A stretch of DNA of 64,000 nucleotides. Origin: JAXGXJ01 sp963816155 (GTDB taxonomy: Bacteria > Actinomycetota > Thermoleophilia > RBG-16-64-13). Under the pieces are notes generated by a model, which did not search any database, was not told the origin of the DNA, and saw only the letters and a list, made by a program, of their open reading frames with translations. Below, piece after piece: positions 50,395 through 58,844 of the stretch. Positions within the stretch are counted from its first letter, which is position 1. Each line of letters opens with the position of its first letter. The stretch covers positions 169,170 through 233,169 of the forward strand of contig CAWFJE010000001.1 of NCBI GenBank assembly GCA_963816155.1, written 5' to 3'. The translations under genes were made by a program, and so were the position numbers.

Positions 50395-51213
50395 CTAAGC
50401 GAGCGAGAGAATTACGACGAAGATCCCGAGGGCCGCGGTGTAGATGGCAAAAGGACGCAGACGATGATCCTTCAAATAGCGCATAAGAAAAGATACGGCG
50501 ACGAACCCCGATATCCCTGCCGCCACGGCCCCCATCAGGTAGGCAAAGCCGTCCCCGCTGCCGAACGCGCCCGAGATGTCGCCGAGGTTGACCAGGAACG
50601 CGCCCAGGATGACGGGGATGCTGAGGAGAAACGAGAAACGAGCAGCCGTCTGCCGGTCGAAACCCAGGAAGATGCCTCCAGCCATTGTGGCCCCCGAGCG
50701 GCTCAGCCCGGGGGCGATGGCCAGAGCTTGGTAGCAGCCCACGATCAGAGCATCCAGCCCACGCACGCGGTCGAGCGCGAGAGGCTCGCGGGCCACACGA
50801 CCCACGGCCAAGTCGGCACCCGTGAGCAGCAGGCTGGTGACCACGAGGAAGACCCCCACAGCCAGGGTGCTGCCGAAGAGCTCCTCGAAGTAGCTGCCGA
50901 GAAGCACGCCCGCCAAGCCGGCCGGTATCGACCCCACGATGAGCCAGGCCAAGAGACGTCGCCAGTACTTCATCTCCGGCTTGGCCATGCGCCGCGGGGC
51001 GACCACGGATATGACGATCTTGCGGATGTCCCCCATGAAGTAGCCCACAACGGCGATGAGGGTGGCCAGATGGAGCAGCACGTCGAAGGCGAGCGTGGGA
51101 GCGGGGATGTTGAAGAACTCCGGGACGAGCACGAGATGGGCCGAGCTCGAAACGGGGAGGAACTCGGTGAAGCCCTGGACAATACCGAGTATGACAGCAT
51201 CGAGCACGGTCAT
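50395..51213 (-). CDS. uppP: Undecaprenyl-diphosphatase (BacA/UppP)
   Basis: 272 residues, multi-spanning. Both catalytic motifs are present: GIVQGFTEFLPVSSSAHLVL (in parts) at the start and APGLSRSGATMAGG in the middle. It recycles the undecaprenyl carrier for wall synthesis by removing a phosphate. Upstream of the deacetylase gene in one direction, a cell-wall pair. Confidence 0.96.
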   Translation of the reverse strand: MTVLDAVILGIVQGFTEFLPVSSSAHLVLVPEFFNIPAPTLAFDVLLHLATLIAVVGYFMGDIRKIVISVVAPRRMAKPEMKYWRRLLAWLIVGSIPAGLAGVLLGSYFEELFGSTLAVGVFLVVTSLLLTGADLAVGRVAREPLALDRVRGLDALIVGCYQALAIAPGLSRSGATMAGGIFLGFDRQTAARFSFLLSIPVILGAFLVNLGDISGAFGSGDGFAYLMGAVAAGISGFVAVSFLMRYLKDHRLRPFAIYTAALGIFVVILSLA

Positions 51214-51263
51214 ATGCCGGCCATCCGCCTTTCGCTACGACAGAACACCAGGACCCCTATGTG

Positions 51264-52004
51264 TCAGGGAAGCAGCAGACCTCGGCGGGCAAGCACCTCG
51301 CCGCCCACACGCAGAGCCGCGATGGCCACCGCTCCCTTGAGCAGGTCTCCCAGCAGAAATGGGACCGCCCCGACGCTCAGCGCGGTGCGGATATCACCGC
51401 CGGTGAACAGTGCCAGCCAGGGGACCCCCACAGCATAGATGACCGCGCCGGCCGCCACTACGCCGGCCCCCAGCACCAGCAGAGCGCGGAGTCCGGTGAG
51501 AGAGACTGTCTGCGCGCCACCCGTCGCGCCGCCGCGACCGGCGGAGCCGGCGGCGTCCGTCCGCGCGCCCGTCTTGGAAGCCCAGCGCACCGCAAGACCC
51601 ATGACGAAAGCGGCGGCGATGAAGCCGATCAGGTAGCCACCGGTCGGCCCGGCCACGACCACGGGGCCTCCCAAGCCGTTGTGGAAGACAGGAGCGCCCG
51701 CCGCACCTAGAGCCACATAGCCCGCCACCGCCGACGCGCCCAACACCGGCCCGAGCATGCCGCCGATGAGCAGCACGGCCAGCGTCTGCATAGTCAGGGG
51801 AACGGGAAAGAAGGGTACGGAGAGGTACGCGCTGGCGGTGAGAAGGCCCACCGCGGCCACCACCATGGTCGCTCTCTGCGTCGCGCCCAAAGCGAGTCCG
51901 GAGCGCCACCAAGCCGCAGCGGCGGTCGTCGCCGGCGCGACCGTCGCGAACGTGCCGCGGCCACCGCGCCCCGTGATCCCTTTGGGGCCTGGTATGCCTT
52001 TCAT
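51264..52004 (-). CDS. bioY: Biotin transporter BioY (S component)
   Basis: About 246 residues with six hydrophobic segments. Family signatures: PFFPVPLTMQTLAVLLIGGMLGP (in parts) and VVAGPTGGYLIGFI. A Gly/Ser/Thr-rich insertion lies between the third and fourth segments, and the N-terminus has an extra 45-residue Gly-rich leader. It binds biotin for an ECF-type importer or acts alone; EcfA/T genes are not here. ATG 52004 follows AGGAGG. Next to birA, as often seen. Confidence 0.93.
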   Translation of the reverse strand: MKGIPGPKGITGRGGRGTFATVAPATTAAAAWWRSGLALGATQRATMVVAAVGLLTASAYLSVPFFPVPLTMQTLAVLLIGGMLGPVLGASAVAGYVALGAAGAPVFHNGLGGPVVVAGPTGGYLIGFIAAAFVMGLAVRWASKTGARTDAAGSAGRGGATGGAQTVSLTGLRALLVLGAGVVAAGAVIYAVGVPWLALFTGGDIRTALSVGAVPFLLGDLLKGAVAIAALRVGGEVLARRGLLLP

Positions 52005-52044
52005 CTGCGCTCCTCCTGGTCGTCCCTGGAACATACAGTCGCTG

Positions 52045-52074
52045 AGTCTACAAAGAACCCGCGCGGCCTGTCAA
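52045..52074 (-). promoter_or_regulatory. Promoter of bioY
   Basis: Minus strand TTGACA (52069-52074), 18 bases, TAGACT (52045-52050), giving a leader of about 35 bases to the ATG at 52004. Same hexamer style and spacing as the promoters at 6131 and 28552. The biotin repressor encoded next door could act here, but no clear BirA box is visible. Confidence 0.65.
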
Positions 52075-52135
52075 CCTCCGGGCACATCCGGGGTTGACGG
52101 GTGCCAGTGGCCGGAGCTCCGCGCCCGGGCCCGCG

Positions 52136-53350
52136 TCACCCTGCGTCACGCTGAGTCGCCCTGAGGGTGACGTCGCCGGCGAACACGGCCACCTCTTCAC
52201 CCGAGGATCGCCGCACGAGCAGTTGCCCTTCCGGCCCGAAGCCGGCCGCTTCACCCGTCACCACCGGCCTCTCGCGGGCCATGCCGCCGAAGACCTCCAC
52301 CGGCCGCCCCGCGAGAACGTCCCGCTCCCGGAGTCCGGCCAGCACCTCCGCGATGCCTCCCGGCCGCTCCAGTCCGGTCCACCGGTTCGTTAGTTGGCCG
52401 AGAAGCGCAGCCAACAGAGGTGCCCGTGGCACCGCGCCCGCCAGATCGCGCAGGGCTACCGGCAGGGGGCGCCCTCCCAGACCGCCCGCATCCTCCCCTT
52501 CTATGACCGCCGCGATCCCGGCGCAGTCGCTGTTGACGTTGAGACCGATGCCCGCGATGACCCAGTGCAGCCTGTCGGCGTCCAGGGAGCCTTCCAGCAG
52601 GATGCCGCACAGCTTTCGCCCGTCGACGACCACATCGTTCGGCCACTTGACCCCCACCGGCACTCCAGAGCCCAGACCGGCCTCGACCGTCTCGGCCACG
52701 GCCAGAGCCGCGGCCAGCGACAGCAGATGAGCCTGCCCCGGCGCCAGCGAAGGCCGGAGCAGCACGGAGAGCATGAGGTCCTTCCCCGCTTCGTCGCGCC
52801 ACACGCGGTCGAGCCGCCCTCGCCCCCGAGTCTGATGATCGGTGACGACGGTCATGCCCGTCGGCGGACTGCCCGACCCGATCATCTCCCGCAGCAGCCG
52901 GTTGGTCGACTCGCAGCGTTCACGATATAGATAGGGCAGACCGGCCGCCCAGGGCTGGTCCGCCTCAAGTGCCTGTAAGAGGAAAGGCAGCACCGCCTCG
53001 GCGGCCAGAAGGTCGGCGAATGGCTTTGTCAGACGATAGCCCACCCCCGCCACCGAGCCCACGGCGAAGCCCAGCGAGCGCAGCTGTTCGACGTGCTTGT
53101 GAACGGCCGCCCGCGACAGGCCCGCCTGCCCGGCCAGCGCCTGCCCAGAAAGCGGAGGTCCCGCGGCTCCGTGCTCTTCCGAGCCGGCAGTTCCCGCCAG
53201 CCGCACGACCAGACTCACCCGCCGCGCGAGGCCGGGTTCCACCAGGCCTCGCGCCACCACCCGCCCGAGAGCGGACTCGACCGACTGGCACGACAAGACC
53301 TCAGCCGAAGGCCCCGCCCAAGGAGAGGGGGGCGATGGAACTGTCGTCAT
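52136..53350 (-). CDS. birA: Biotin-[acetyl-CoA-carboxylase] ligase / biotin repressor BirA
   Basis: About 404 residues, longer than usual. N-terminal winged helix (LAGQAGLSRAAVHKHVEQLRSLGF, in parts; residues about 70-115), then the ligase domain with RGRGRLDRVWRDE and KWPNDVVVDGRKLCGILLEG and the C-terminal SH3-like domain. An Ala/Gly-rich 60-residue N-terminal extension precedes the HTH. It joins biotin to carboxylase carrier proteins and, with the HTH, likely represses biotin genes. ATG 53350 chosen; GAGG lies 7 bases upstream. Confidence 0.93.
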   Translation of the reverse strand: MTTVPSPPSPWAGPSAEVLSCQSVESALGRVVARGLVEPGLARRVSLVVRLAGTAGSEEHGAAGPPLSGQALAGQAGLSRAAVHKHVEQLRSLGFAVGSVAGVGYRLTKPFADLLAAEAVLPFLLQALEADQPWAAGLPYLYRERCESTNRLLREMIGSGSPPTGMTVVTDHQTRGRGRLDRVWRDEAGKDLMLSVLLRPSLAPGQAHLLSLAAALAVAETVEAGLGSGVPVGVKWPNDVVVDGRKLCGILLEGSLDADRLHWVIAGIGLNVNSDCAGIAAVIEGEDAGGLGGRPLPVALRDLAGAVPRAPLLAALLGQLTNRWTGLERPGGIAEVLAGLRERDVLAGRPVEVFGGMARERPVVTGEAAGFGPEGQLLVRRSSGEEVAVFAGDVTLRATQRDAG

Positions 53351-53450
53351 GTTTGAACCTCGCCGCGTAAAGGAAGCACTGTCAAAAGACAGAAAACCAC
53401 AAAGGTGCACGGGAAACCTTTTGGGCATCCCACGCATCTGCTATCTTGTG

Positions 53451-53464
53451 TCAGTTTAAACTGA
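53451..53464. promoter_or_regulatory. 14-bp perfect palindrome in the birA-vanW gap
   Basis: TCAGTTTAAACTGA is placed directly downstream of a TATCTT -10-like hexamer (53442-53447) and 14 bases before the TTG start of the VanW-family gene, where a repressor could block transcription. A small hairpin (CTGTC-AAAA-GACAG, 53379-53392) lies in the birA leader on the other side. Confidence 0.4.
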
Positions 53465-53478
53465 GGAGTGGGTCTCTC

Positions 53479-55332
53479 TTGAATGAATCCCGAGTCACAA
53501 GACACAGAGACAGCCGTGCTCGTCTCTACATATTCGTCGCAGTCGGAGTCATCGTAGCCATTGTAGCGTTGGCCATCCTAATCGACTCCGTCCTCTACTA
53601 CAACAACATACACGCGGGGGTCACCATATCCGGGCAGGACGTGGCCGGGCTGACCCCGGAGGAAGCCACCGCCCAGATCGAGGACATGGTCGGTGAGGTG
53701 CAGCAGAACAGCATCACGCTCACGTATGACGGCAGGACCTGGGACGTCATGCCCGCAGAGATGGGCACGGAGATGGATGTCGCGACCGCCGTCATGCAGG
53801 CTATGGAGGTCTCCCGCGAGGGTAACGTCTTCACCGACTTGGGCCGTCGTCTCAAGCTGTACTTCACCGACGTGGACGTAGCCCTCAATGGCACGATCGA
53901 CGATGAGATGGCGAACAAGAAGCTGGCCCAGGTTGCCGCCGACATCGAATTCGCTCCGGTCGACGCGGGACTGACCATAGAGAATGATCAGATCAAGGTC
54001 ATCGAGGACCAACTCGGTCTTGCCGTGGAGGTCGATAAGCTCCGCGAGCAACTCCGCGCGCTCCTCACCACCATGCACAGCACCGAAGTACCCATACCCG
54101 TGGTGGACGTGCAGCCGGAAGTCACCGCGGAAGACCATGCGGAGGCTGCGGCTCTTGCCGAGACTATGATCAGTGCCCCCGTGACCCTCACCAGCGGGGA
54201 CAAGAAATGGGTGGTCACCCCCAAACAGATCGTCTCTTATATGGGCTTTGCTTCCGAGATGAAGGATGGCGTCGAGACCCTCACGCCATATCTGGACGAG
54301 AAGAAGATGGAGACACTGTTCGCCTCCGTCGCCGATGATGTGGCCACCGAGCCTGTCAACGCCACCTTCAAGAGCGACGGCACGAAGGCTTGGGTCGTCC
54401 CTGCCATCCTGGGCAAGGAACTCGATCCGGCCAAGACGGCTGAAGCCATGTACCAGGCCTCGATGCAACCGGCCGGCCGCAGCATCGCGGTAGGCGTTAC
54501 CACCACGGAGCCGGAGCGCACCACCGAGAAGGCCGAGGCCATGGGCGTCAAGGACCTCCTGGCCAGCTACACCACCGAGCCGTATGCGGGCAGCGCGAAC
54601 CGCCAGCACAACGTCCGTATCACCACCGAATACGCAAGCAACGTCTTCCTCGCCCCAGGTGATATCTACAACTTCGACAAACAGATCGGTCCGCGCACGG
54701 CGGCGCGGGGCTACAAGACGGCCCCCGGCATCGTTGGCCCCGGCAAGCTGGAGGACGTGTTCGGCGGAGGCATCTGCCAGGTGTCGACCACACTGTTCAA
54801 CGCCGTCTTCTTCGCAGGGCTGGAGGTGGTCGAGCGCAAGAACCACTCCATCTACATCGACCACTATCCCAAGGGCCGTGACGCCACCGTAAGCGCCGGT
54901 AGTCCCAACATGCGCTTCAAGAACGACACCGGCCACTACCTCTGGATCCGGGGAAGCTCCGACGGCATCACGACCACCTTCAACATCTACGGCACGAGCG
55001 AGGGACGCAAGGTCACCTACACCACCAGTGACTTCTACAACGTGGTGGGGCGTACGACGGTGACGGTCAACAATCCCAACCTCCCAGTCGGTACCAAGAA
55101 CGTTCTGACCAGCGGCCAGTCGGGCAAGCAGCTGACGGTGGTGCGCAAGGTCACGTTGCCAGATGGTACGGTCGTGCACAACAACAAGTTCGTCAGCACC
55201 TATCCCATGGTGCCGCAGCAGGTCGAGGTGGGAACGAAGGCGGCCACAACGACGACCGCGCCCTCGACCACCACCACGAAGCCACCGTCTACCACCACCA
55301 CGGGCGGGACGACGACCACGACGCTGCCGTAA
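53479..55332 (+). CDS. VanW-family protein with peptidoglycan-binding-like domains, membrane anchored
   Basis: About 617 residues from a TTG start preceded by GAGGAG. One membrane segment (LYIFVAVGVIVAIVALAILI), two PG_binding_4-type repeats (AGVTISGQDVAGLTPEEA; later ATAxx-like segments), then the VanW domain (YKTAPGIVGPGKLEDVFGGGICQVSTTLFNAVFFAG, in parts) and a beta-rich G5-like end. The C-terminus is Thr/Pro-rich (TTTTAPSTTTTKPPSTTTT). Common in Actinomycetota and Firmicutes; the role in the wall is unclear, although named for a vancomycin-resistance cluster gene of uncertain function. Confidence 0.92.
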   Translation: MNESRVTRHRDSRARLYIFVAVGVIVAIVALAILIDSVLYYNNIHAGVTISGQDVAGLTPEEATAQIEDMVGEVQQNSITLTYDGRTWDVMPAEMGTEMDVATAVMQAMEVSREGNVFTDLGRRLKLYFTDVDVALNGTIDDEMANKKLAQVAADIEFAPVDAGLTIENDQIKVIEDQLGLAVEVDKLREQLRALLTTMHSTEVPIPVVDVQPEVTAEDHAEAAALAETMISAPVTLTSGDKKWVVTPKQIVSYMGFASEMKDGVETLTPYLDEKKMETLFASVADDVATEPVNATFKSDGTKAWVVPAILGKELDPAKTAEAMYQASMQPAGRSIAVGVTTTEPERTTEKAEAMGVKDLLASYTTEPYAGSANRQHNVRITTEYASNVFLAPGDIYNFDKQIGPRTAARGYKTAPGIVGPGKLEDVFGGGICQVSTTLFNAVFFAGLEVVERKNHSIYIDHYPKGRDATVSAGSPNMRFKNDTGHYLWIRGSSDGITTTFNIYGTSEGRKVTYTTSDFYNVVGRTTVTVNNPNLPVGTKNVLTSGQSGKQLTVVRKVTLPDGTVVHNNKFVSTYPMVPQQVEVGTKAATTTTAPSTTTTKPPSTTTTGGTTTTTLP

Positions 55333-55374
55333 GCTGCCTGCCGGGTACACGCGAGGATATAACGGACGCCGCGC

Positions 55375-55390
55375 CCTCGGATCGCCGAGG
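55375..55390. terminator. Small hairpin between convergent vanW-like and fmdE-like genes
   Basis: CCTCGG-ATCG-CCGAGG, which can be extended imperfectly by GCCG/CGGC on both sides. No U tract; weak candidate for a shared terminator. Confidence 0.4.
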
Positions 55391-55417
55391 CTCGGCGGCC
55401 GTGGCGCTCTCTGAGGC

Positions 55418-55963
55418 TTACTGCGAGTAGTAGCTGTCGCCTGCGCAGGAGCGGCACAGAAGTCGTCCGTCGCACTCCACTTCGCGACAGTCCTGCACCC
55501 GTTCGCCACATTCGTCGCACACCACGGTGCGTATCGGCCGACCGGGGAGGTCCTCCGGTGCGATATCGATGGTCACCGGCGTAGACGTGAAGAGTTGCTC
55601 GTCGGCCCAGTCGTTCCAGAAGACGAGGGGGTCGTCCTCCCTGCCTCCATGAGGGACCTCCGCTCTGGGGGCCACCCTGACGGCCTTGCCGGTGGCCAGA
55701 TCCAGAAAACTGGCGGCCAGCTTGCCATAGTCGACCCACTTGAGGCGGCGGCGACCGAGCTTGGCGCCGGTCACGACAGCGACTGCGTCGCTGGCACAGC
55801 GGTCCATCTCCACGTACACCACAAGGTCACGGTAGCTCAAGGGGTCGTCGATCCCCAGTTCCCTACAGCCGTAGCGAGCCATGCGCACGCCCATGACCAT
55901 GCCGTGACACAGGTGGCCGTGGAAATCCAGGGCGGCTTCAAGGTCTTCTTCGATGCTTCTCAT
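55418..55963 (-). CDS. FmdE family protein (formylmethanofuran dehydrogenase subunit E-like) with zinc ribbon
   Basis: About 181 residues. LDFHGHLCHGMVMGVRMAR is the FmdE signature (HGHxCxG), and DRCASDAVAVVTGAKLG follows. The C-terminal 30 residues form a zinc ribbon (CDECGERV, LCRSCAG). In methanogens FmdE belongs to the molybdenum/tungsten formylmethanofuran dehydrogenase; stand-alone bacterial copies occur next to molybdopterin enzymes, but their role is unsettled. The ATG overlaps the stop of the ModE-like gene (ATGA), tying it to a molybdate-type regulator. Confidence 0.9.
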   Translation of the reverse strand: MRSIEEDLEAALDFHGHLCHGMVMGVRMARYGCRELGIDDPLSYRDLVVYVEMDRCASDAVAVVTGAKLGRRRLKWVDYGKLAASFLDLATGKAVRVAPRAEVPHGGREDDPLVFWNDWADEQLFTSTPVTIDIAPEDLPGRPIRTVVCDECGERVQDCREVECDGRLLCRSCAGDSYYSQ

Positions 55964-56325
55964 GGGTCGGAGCCTTCCTCCGGCTGGGGATCCTCCCAAT
56001 CGGCGAAGTGATGCGCGAATACCTCTTCCAGGACAGTCGACGCCTCGACCATGAGAGCCCGATAGCGCCTCATCAGATCCTGGGCCTCAGGGGTGAGGTG
56101 CGATCCTCCTCCCAAAGAACCTCCCACGCTGCGATCCAGCAGGGGGAAGCCCAGCCGTTGCTCCGCCGCGTGCAGGATGCGCCAGGCCTTGTTGTAAGAC
56201 ATACCCAGTTCCGCGGCGGCCTTGCGCAGCGAGCCCGCCCCTTCCACGCCGTCGAGAAGCCGGGCAGGGCCGTCTCCGAAGGCCCGGCCCCGGCATTCTA
56301 GCCACAGTTTGTACTCCAGATTCAT
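55960..56325 (-). CDS. ModE-like LysR-type HTH protein without molybdate-binding domain
   Basis: 121 residues: EYKLWLECRGRAFGDGPARLLDGVEGAGSLRKAAAELGMSYNKAWRILHAAEQRLGFPLLDRSVGG read in parts, the winged HTH of ModE regulators, followed by a short helical tail (AQDLMRRYRALMVEASTVLEEVF). The TOBE/Mop molybdate-binding domains of full ModE are missing. It overlaps genes on both sides (ATGA junctions) so it is translated with the FmdE-like protein. Role inferred: control of molybdenum-related genes. Confidence 0.9.
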   Translation of the reverse strand: MNLEYKLWLECRGRAFGDGPARLLDGVEGAGSLRKAAAELGMSYNKAWRILHAAEQRLGFPLLDRSVGGSLGGGSHLTPEAQDLMRRYRALMVEASTVLEEVFAHHFADWEDPQPEEGSDP

Positions 56326-56939
56326 GCCGGCGGCCCCTCGGGCGGCGCCCCAGGCGAGCCGGGAGGCGCCCCTGAGGCGCCTGCAACGGCAGTCGTAGAC
56401 ATCGGTTCCCCCGCCGCCGGCGGTGTCGGCACGGGTGCCGGGGTCCCGGGCGGGGACAGGTAGGTCTCTGTCCCGCAGAACGGACACTTCACCAGCCCCT
56501 TGCCCGCCAGTTGAAGTTGGCCTCCACAGTTGGGACACGAACCGTCCTTGATCTGCGCGGCCTCCGCCGACACCAGTTCACCCTTCTCCCAGTTCACGTA
56601 GCCCCGGAAGAGGTCCTTCCCTATGAGGTCGTAGATGTAGTCGCGGACCTGCTCGCGATTGAGGTCGCCCTCGATAGCGAGTTCGGGGATACTCACCCGG
56701 CCCCGGGTCATCACCGAATTGAGGATGGCCCGCTCTTTGTCCGCCTTGCTCTCCGCTTTCACCTCACCCCGCGACGTCAGCAGCAGGTAGATGCCGACGG
56801 CCAAGAAGGGCAGAGAGAAGAGCACGAACCCCAGCGCCACGCCTGTGCCGCGTGAGCCGCTTGCCAGCCCCGCCGCCAGCCAGGCGTCAATGCCAAGGCT
56901 CACCACTATCAGGACTATCCCTATGATCCTGGTCCGCAT
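56322..56939 (-). CDS. Membrane protein with winged-helix and zinc-ribbon domains
   Basis: 205 residues. Two N-terminal membrane segments (IGIVLIVVSLGIDAWLAAGL; VLFSLPFLAVGIYLLL), a winged-helix/PCI-like segment (AILNSVMTRGRVSIPELA, NREQVRDYIYDLIGKDLFRG), then a zinc ribbon (CPNCGGQLQLAGKGLVKCPFCG) and a Pro/Ala/Gly-rich tail. Architecture known from bacterial membrane-stress-type clusters with DUF2207 and SPFH proteins. Overlaps the ModE-like gene by 4 bases. Confidence 0.8.
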   Translation of the reverse strand: MRTRIIGIVLIVVSLGIDAWLAAGLASGSRGTGVALGFVLFSLPFLAVGIYLLLTSRGEVKAESKADKERAILNSVMTRGRVSIPELAIEGDLNREQVRDYIYDLIGKDLFRGYVNWEKGELVSAEAAQIKDGSCPNCGGQLQLAGKGLVKCPFCGTETYLSPPGTPAPVPTPPAAGEPMSTTAVAGASGAPPGSPGAPPEGPPA

Positions 56940-56978
56940 CGTTCCTCCATCTCAGCACGGGCCTCACGCCCGTCTGGT

Positions 56979-58844
56979 TCATCCCGCCCGGAAGCCGCCT
57001 CCGCCGCCGCCGCCGGAGAAGCCTCCACCGAAGCCGCCCCCACCTCCGCCGAACGAGCCCCGACCCGAGCCGGTGCTTGAAGGGGCCGAGGTCAGGACGC
57101 TGGACATGTTGTTGAGACTTCCGAACAGCCCGTCAGAGATGGTATCAAGGCTGAAGCCGCCTCCAGGCACACCGGGGGCGCCTCCGCCCATGGTCCCTCC
57201 TGGGATGTTCGACTCCAGCGGACCGGTGCCCACAGGGCCCCCGCCGTATCCCCCGCCCATCGGGATGGGCACGAAGACAGGGTGATACCACATGGGAGGC
57301 GGGACGCTCAGACCTTCGAACCGTCGCACCCACTGCCTCTCCACGCCCAGGGCCACAGCATAGGGCAGATACTTCTCGAACTGTTCCTGAGCGGTCTCCA
57401 TGTCCTGAAAACGGGTCAGGTCCTCCAGGTAGTTGCGGAAGGCCTCCCACTTGCGCGCCTCTTGGGCTCCTTGACTCGTCCGGCGCGGCATACGCGGTCC
57501 GAACGCCCACACGATGAGCACGGAGAGGATGGAGCCGAACATGAACCAGCCCCAACCGGGTACGCGCAGCAAGACCATCAGGGCCGTCAACCCGCCGAGG
57601 ATGATGGCGGTCAGGAGCCCGTAACCCAGCCAGCGAGAACGGACCGTCTTGGGATTCTGGTGGAACAGCCCCGCCTTGGTGGTGTCGTTGTAGATCCGTT
57701 CGACGAGAGGGCCGACGTGCACGTAGAAGTGGTTCTTGAGATCGGTGGTCGTCACCTGGTCGGGATGGGAGCTGTCGAACACCGACCTGGCCACGTCGGC
57801 CTCGAAGCCTTTGAGGTCGTCGAGGGGTTTTCGCCGGGTGAAGACTGTCACAGGCTTGGCGAAGAAGCCATCGTCCTTGGTGTCGGTCATCTCCAGGTAG
57901 CCACGCCGGGCAAGGTCGATTATGGTGGCGATGACTTCCTTGGTGTCCACCCTTTCGTCTATCAACGCCCCCACCATCCCCGGCGGAAGATCCGACGGCG
58001 GTTCACTCACGTACTTCGCGTAGACCACCGAGGGGTCGTCGCGGCCACGCTTGCGCCACAGCAGCAACATGGCCAGCATGAAGGCGATGGGCAGCACGAA
58101 TCCCACTTTGGGAACGATGAAAGCGGCCACGCGCCGCGCCGTCCACGTGTACTCCACCACGCCCTTGGGAAAGCCGGTCACGATCCAGAAGTTGGTGTAG
58201 GCAGGGAAACCGGTCGCTTCGTAGACCATGGTCGAAGCACCGGGCGAGCCGACCTGCGCTTCGACTCCGTTGCCGGTCTGCACGGAGGGGAACATCTGGT
58301 CCGATGGCACCTCTCCCGGCAGTCTGACCGTGGCCCGGGCGCTGTTGATGGGCACCGGGGTCTCCGCGTCGAACACGTACCAGCGCAACTCGTCGCCCTG
58401 GTCGAAGAACATCACCACCTGCTGGGCTTTGTAGTGAATAGTCCAGGTCTCCGACGTGTCTGTCAGGTCGAAGTTGAGAGTGATGTAGAGATAGCCCCCC
58501 TCGGAGACGGTGCTGTAGGTGCCGGGACCGTCGCCCTCCGCCAGTGCGACCCCGTTGGCATCGTAGACAGCGATGTCGGTGATCCCGTCGGTGTTGCCCG
58601 TGGGGATGCCCCGAGTGACGAAGGTGAAGCTGCCTTCGAAGGTGAAGGTGACCTCCTCATCCACGAGCACGTCGCCGTTCGTCTGCACATCGAGAAGGAC
58701 GTCCATGGAGTCCATCCACCAGTCCTTGGCCTGAGCCTGCCCGCCGGCCGGCCCAGCCAAGAGCGCTGCAATGCCGACGACCCCGAACAGCAGGACGAGA
58801 AGAAGCGCGCGCAGTCTGGAGAGGCGGATCACCGGCGGCCTCAC
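56979..58844 (-). CDS. DUF2207 family membrane protein
   Basis: 621 residues. Signal/anchor segment LLLVLLFGVVGIAALLAG, then the DUF2207 extracytoplasmic domain (LLDVQTNGDVLVDEEVTFTFEGSF, in parts; TRGIPTGNTDGITDI). Further membrane segments are VLPIAFMLAMLLLW and the pair near residue 410-450. The C-terminus is a Gly-rich stretch (GGGGGGFGGGFSGGG) often seen in this family (TPM/DUF2207 proteins). Function unknown. Its start overlaps the SPFH gene stop by 4 bases. Confidence 0.9.
   Translation of the reverse strand: MRPPVIRLSRLRALLLVLLFGVVGIAALLAGPAGGQAQAKDWWMDSMDVLLDVQTNGDVLVDEEVTFTFEGSFTFVTRGIPTGNTDGITDIAVYDANGVALAEGDGPGTYSTVSEGGYLYITLNFDLTDTSETWTIHYKAQQVVMFFDQGDELRWYVFDAETPVPINSARATVRLPGEVPSDQMFPSVQTGNGVEAQVGSPGASTMVYEATGFPAYTNFWIVTGFPKGVVEYTWTARRVAAFIVPKVGFVLPIAFMLAMLLLWRKRGRDDPSVVYAKYVSEPPSDLPPGMVGALIDERVDTKEVIATIIDLARRGYLEMTDTKDDGFFAKPVTVFTRRKPLDDLKGFEADVARSVFDSSHPDQVTTTDLKNHFYVHVGPLVERIYNDTTKAGLFHQNPKTVRSRWLGYGLLTAIILGGLTALMVLLRVPGWGWFMFGSILSVLIVWAFGPRMPRRTSQGAQEARKWEAFRNYLEDLTRFQDMETAQEQFEKYLPYAVALGVERQWVRRFEGLSVPPPMWYHPVFVPIPMGGGYGGGPVGTGPLESNIPGGTMGGGAPGVPGGGFSLDTISDGLFGSLNNMSSVLTSAPSSTGSGRGSFGGGGGGFGGGFSGGGGGGGFRAG

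Noticed and set aside
52030..52080. BirA-box-like inverted repeat in the bioY promoter
   Set aside because: GTTGACA and TGTAGAC agree at only 5 of 7 inverted positions and are explained by the -35 and -10 elements.
55250..55330. Repetitive ACC/ACG-rich stretch considered as a repeat array or CRISPR
   Set aside because: It encodes the Thr/Pro-rich tail of the VanW-family protein; no spacer-repeat pattern. No CRISPR array was seen anywhere in the window.
53578..55509. 643-codon minus-strand frame
   Set aside because: Antisense shadow of the VanW-family gene; low-complexity runs mirror the Thr-rich tail of the real protein.
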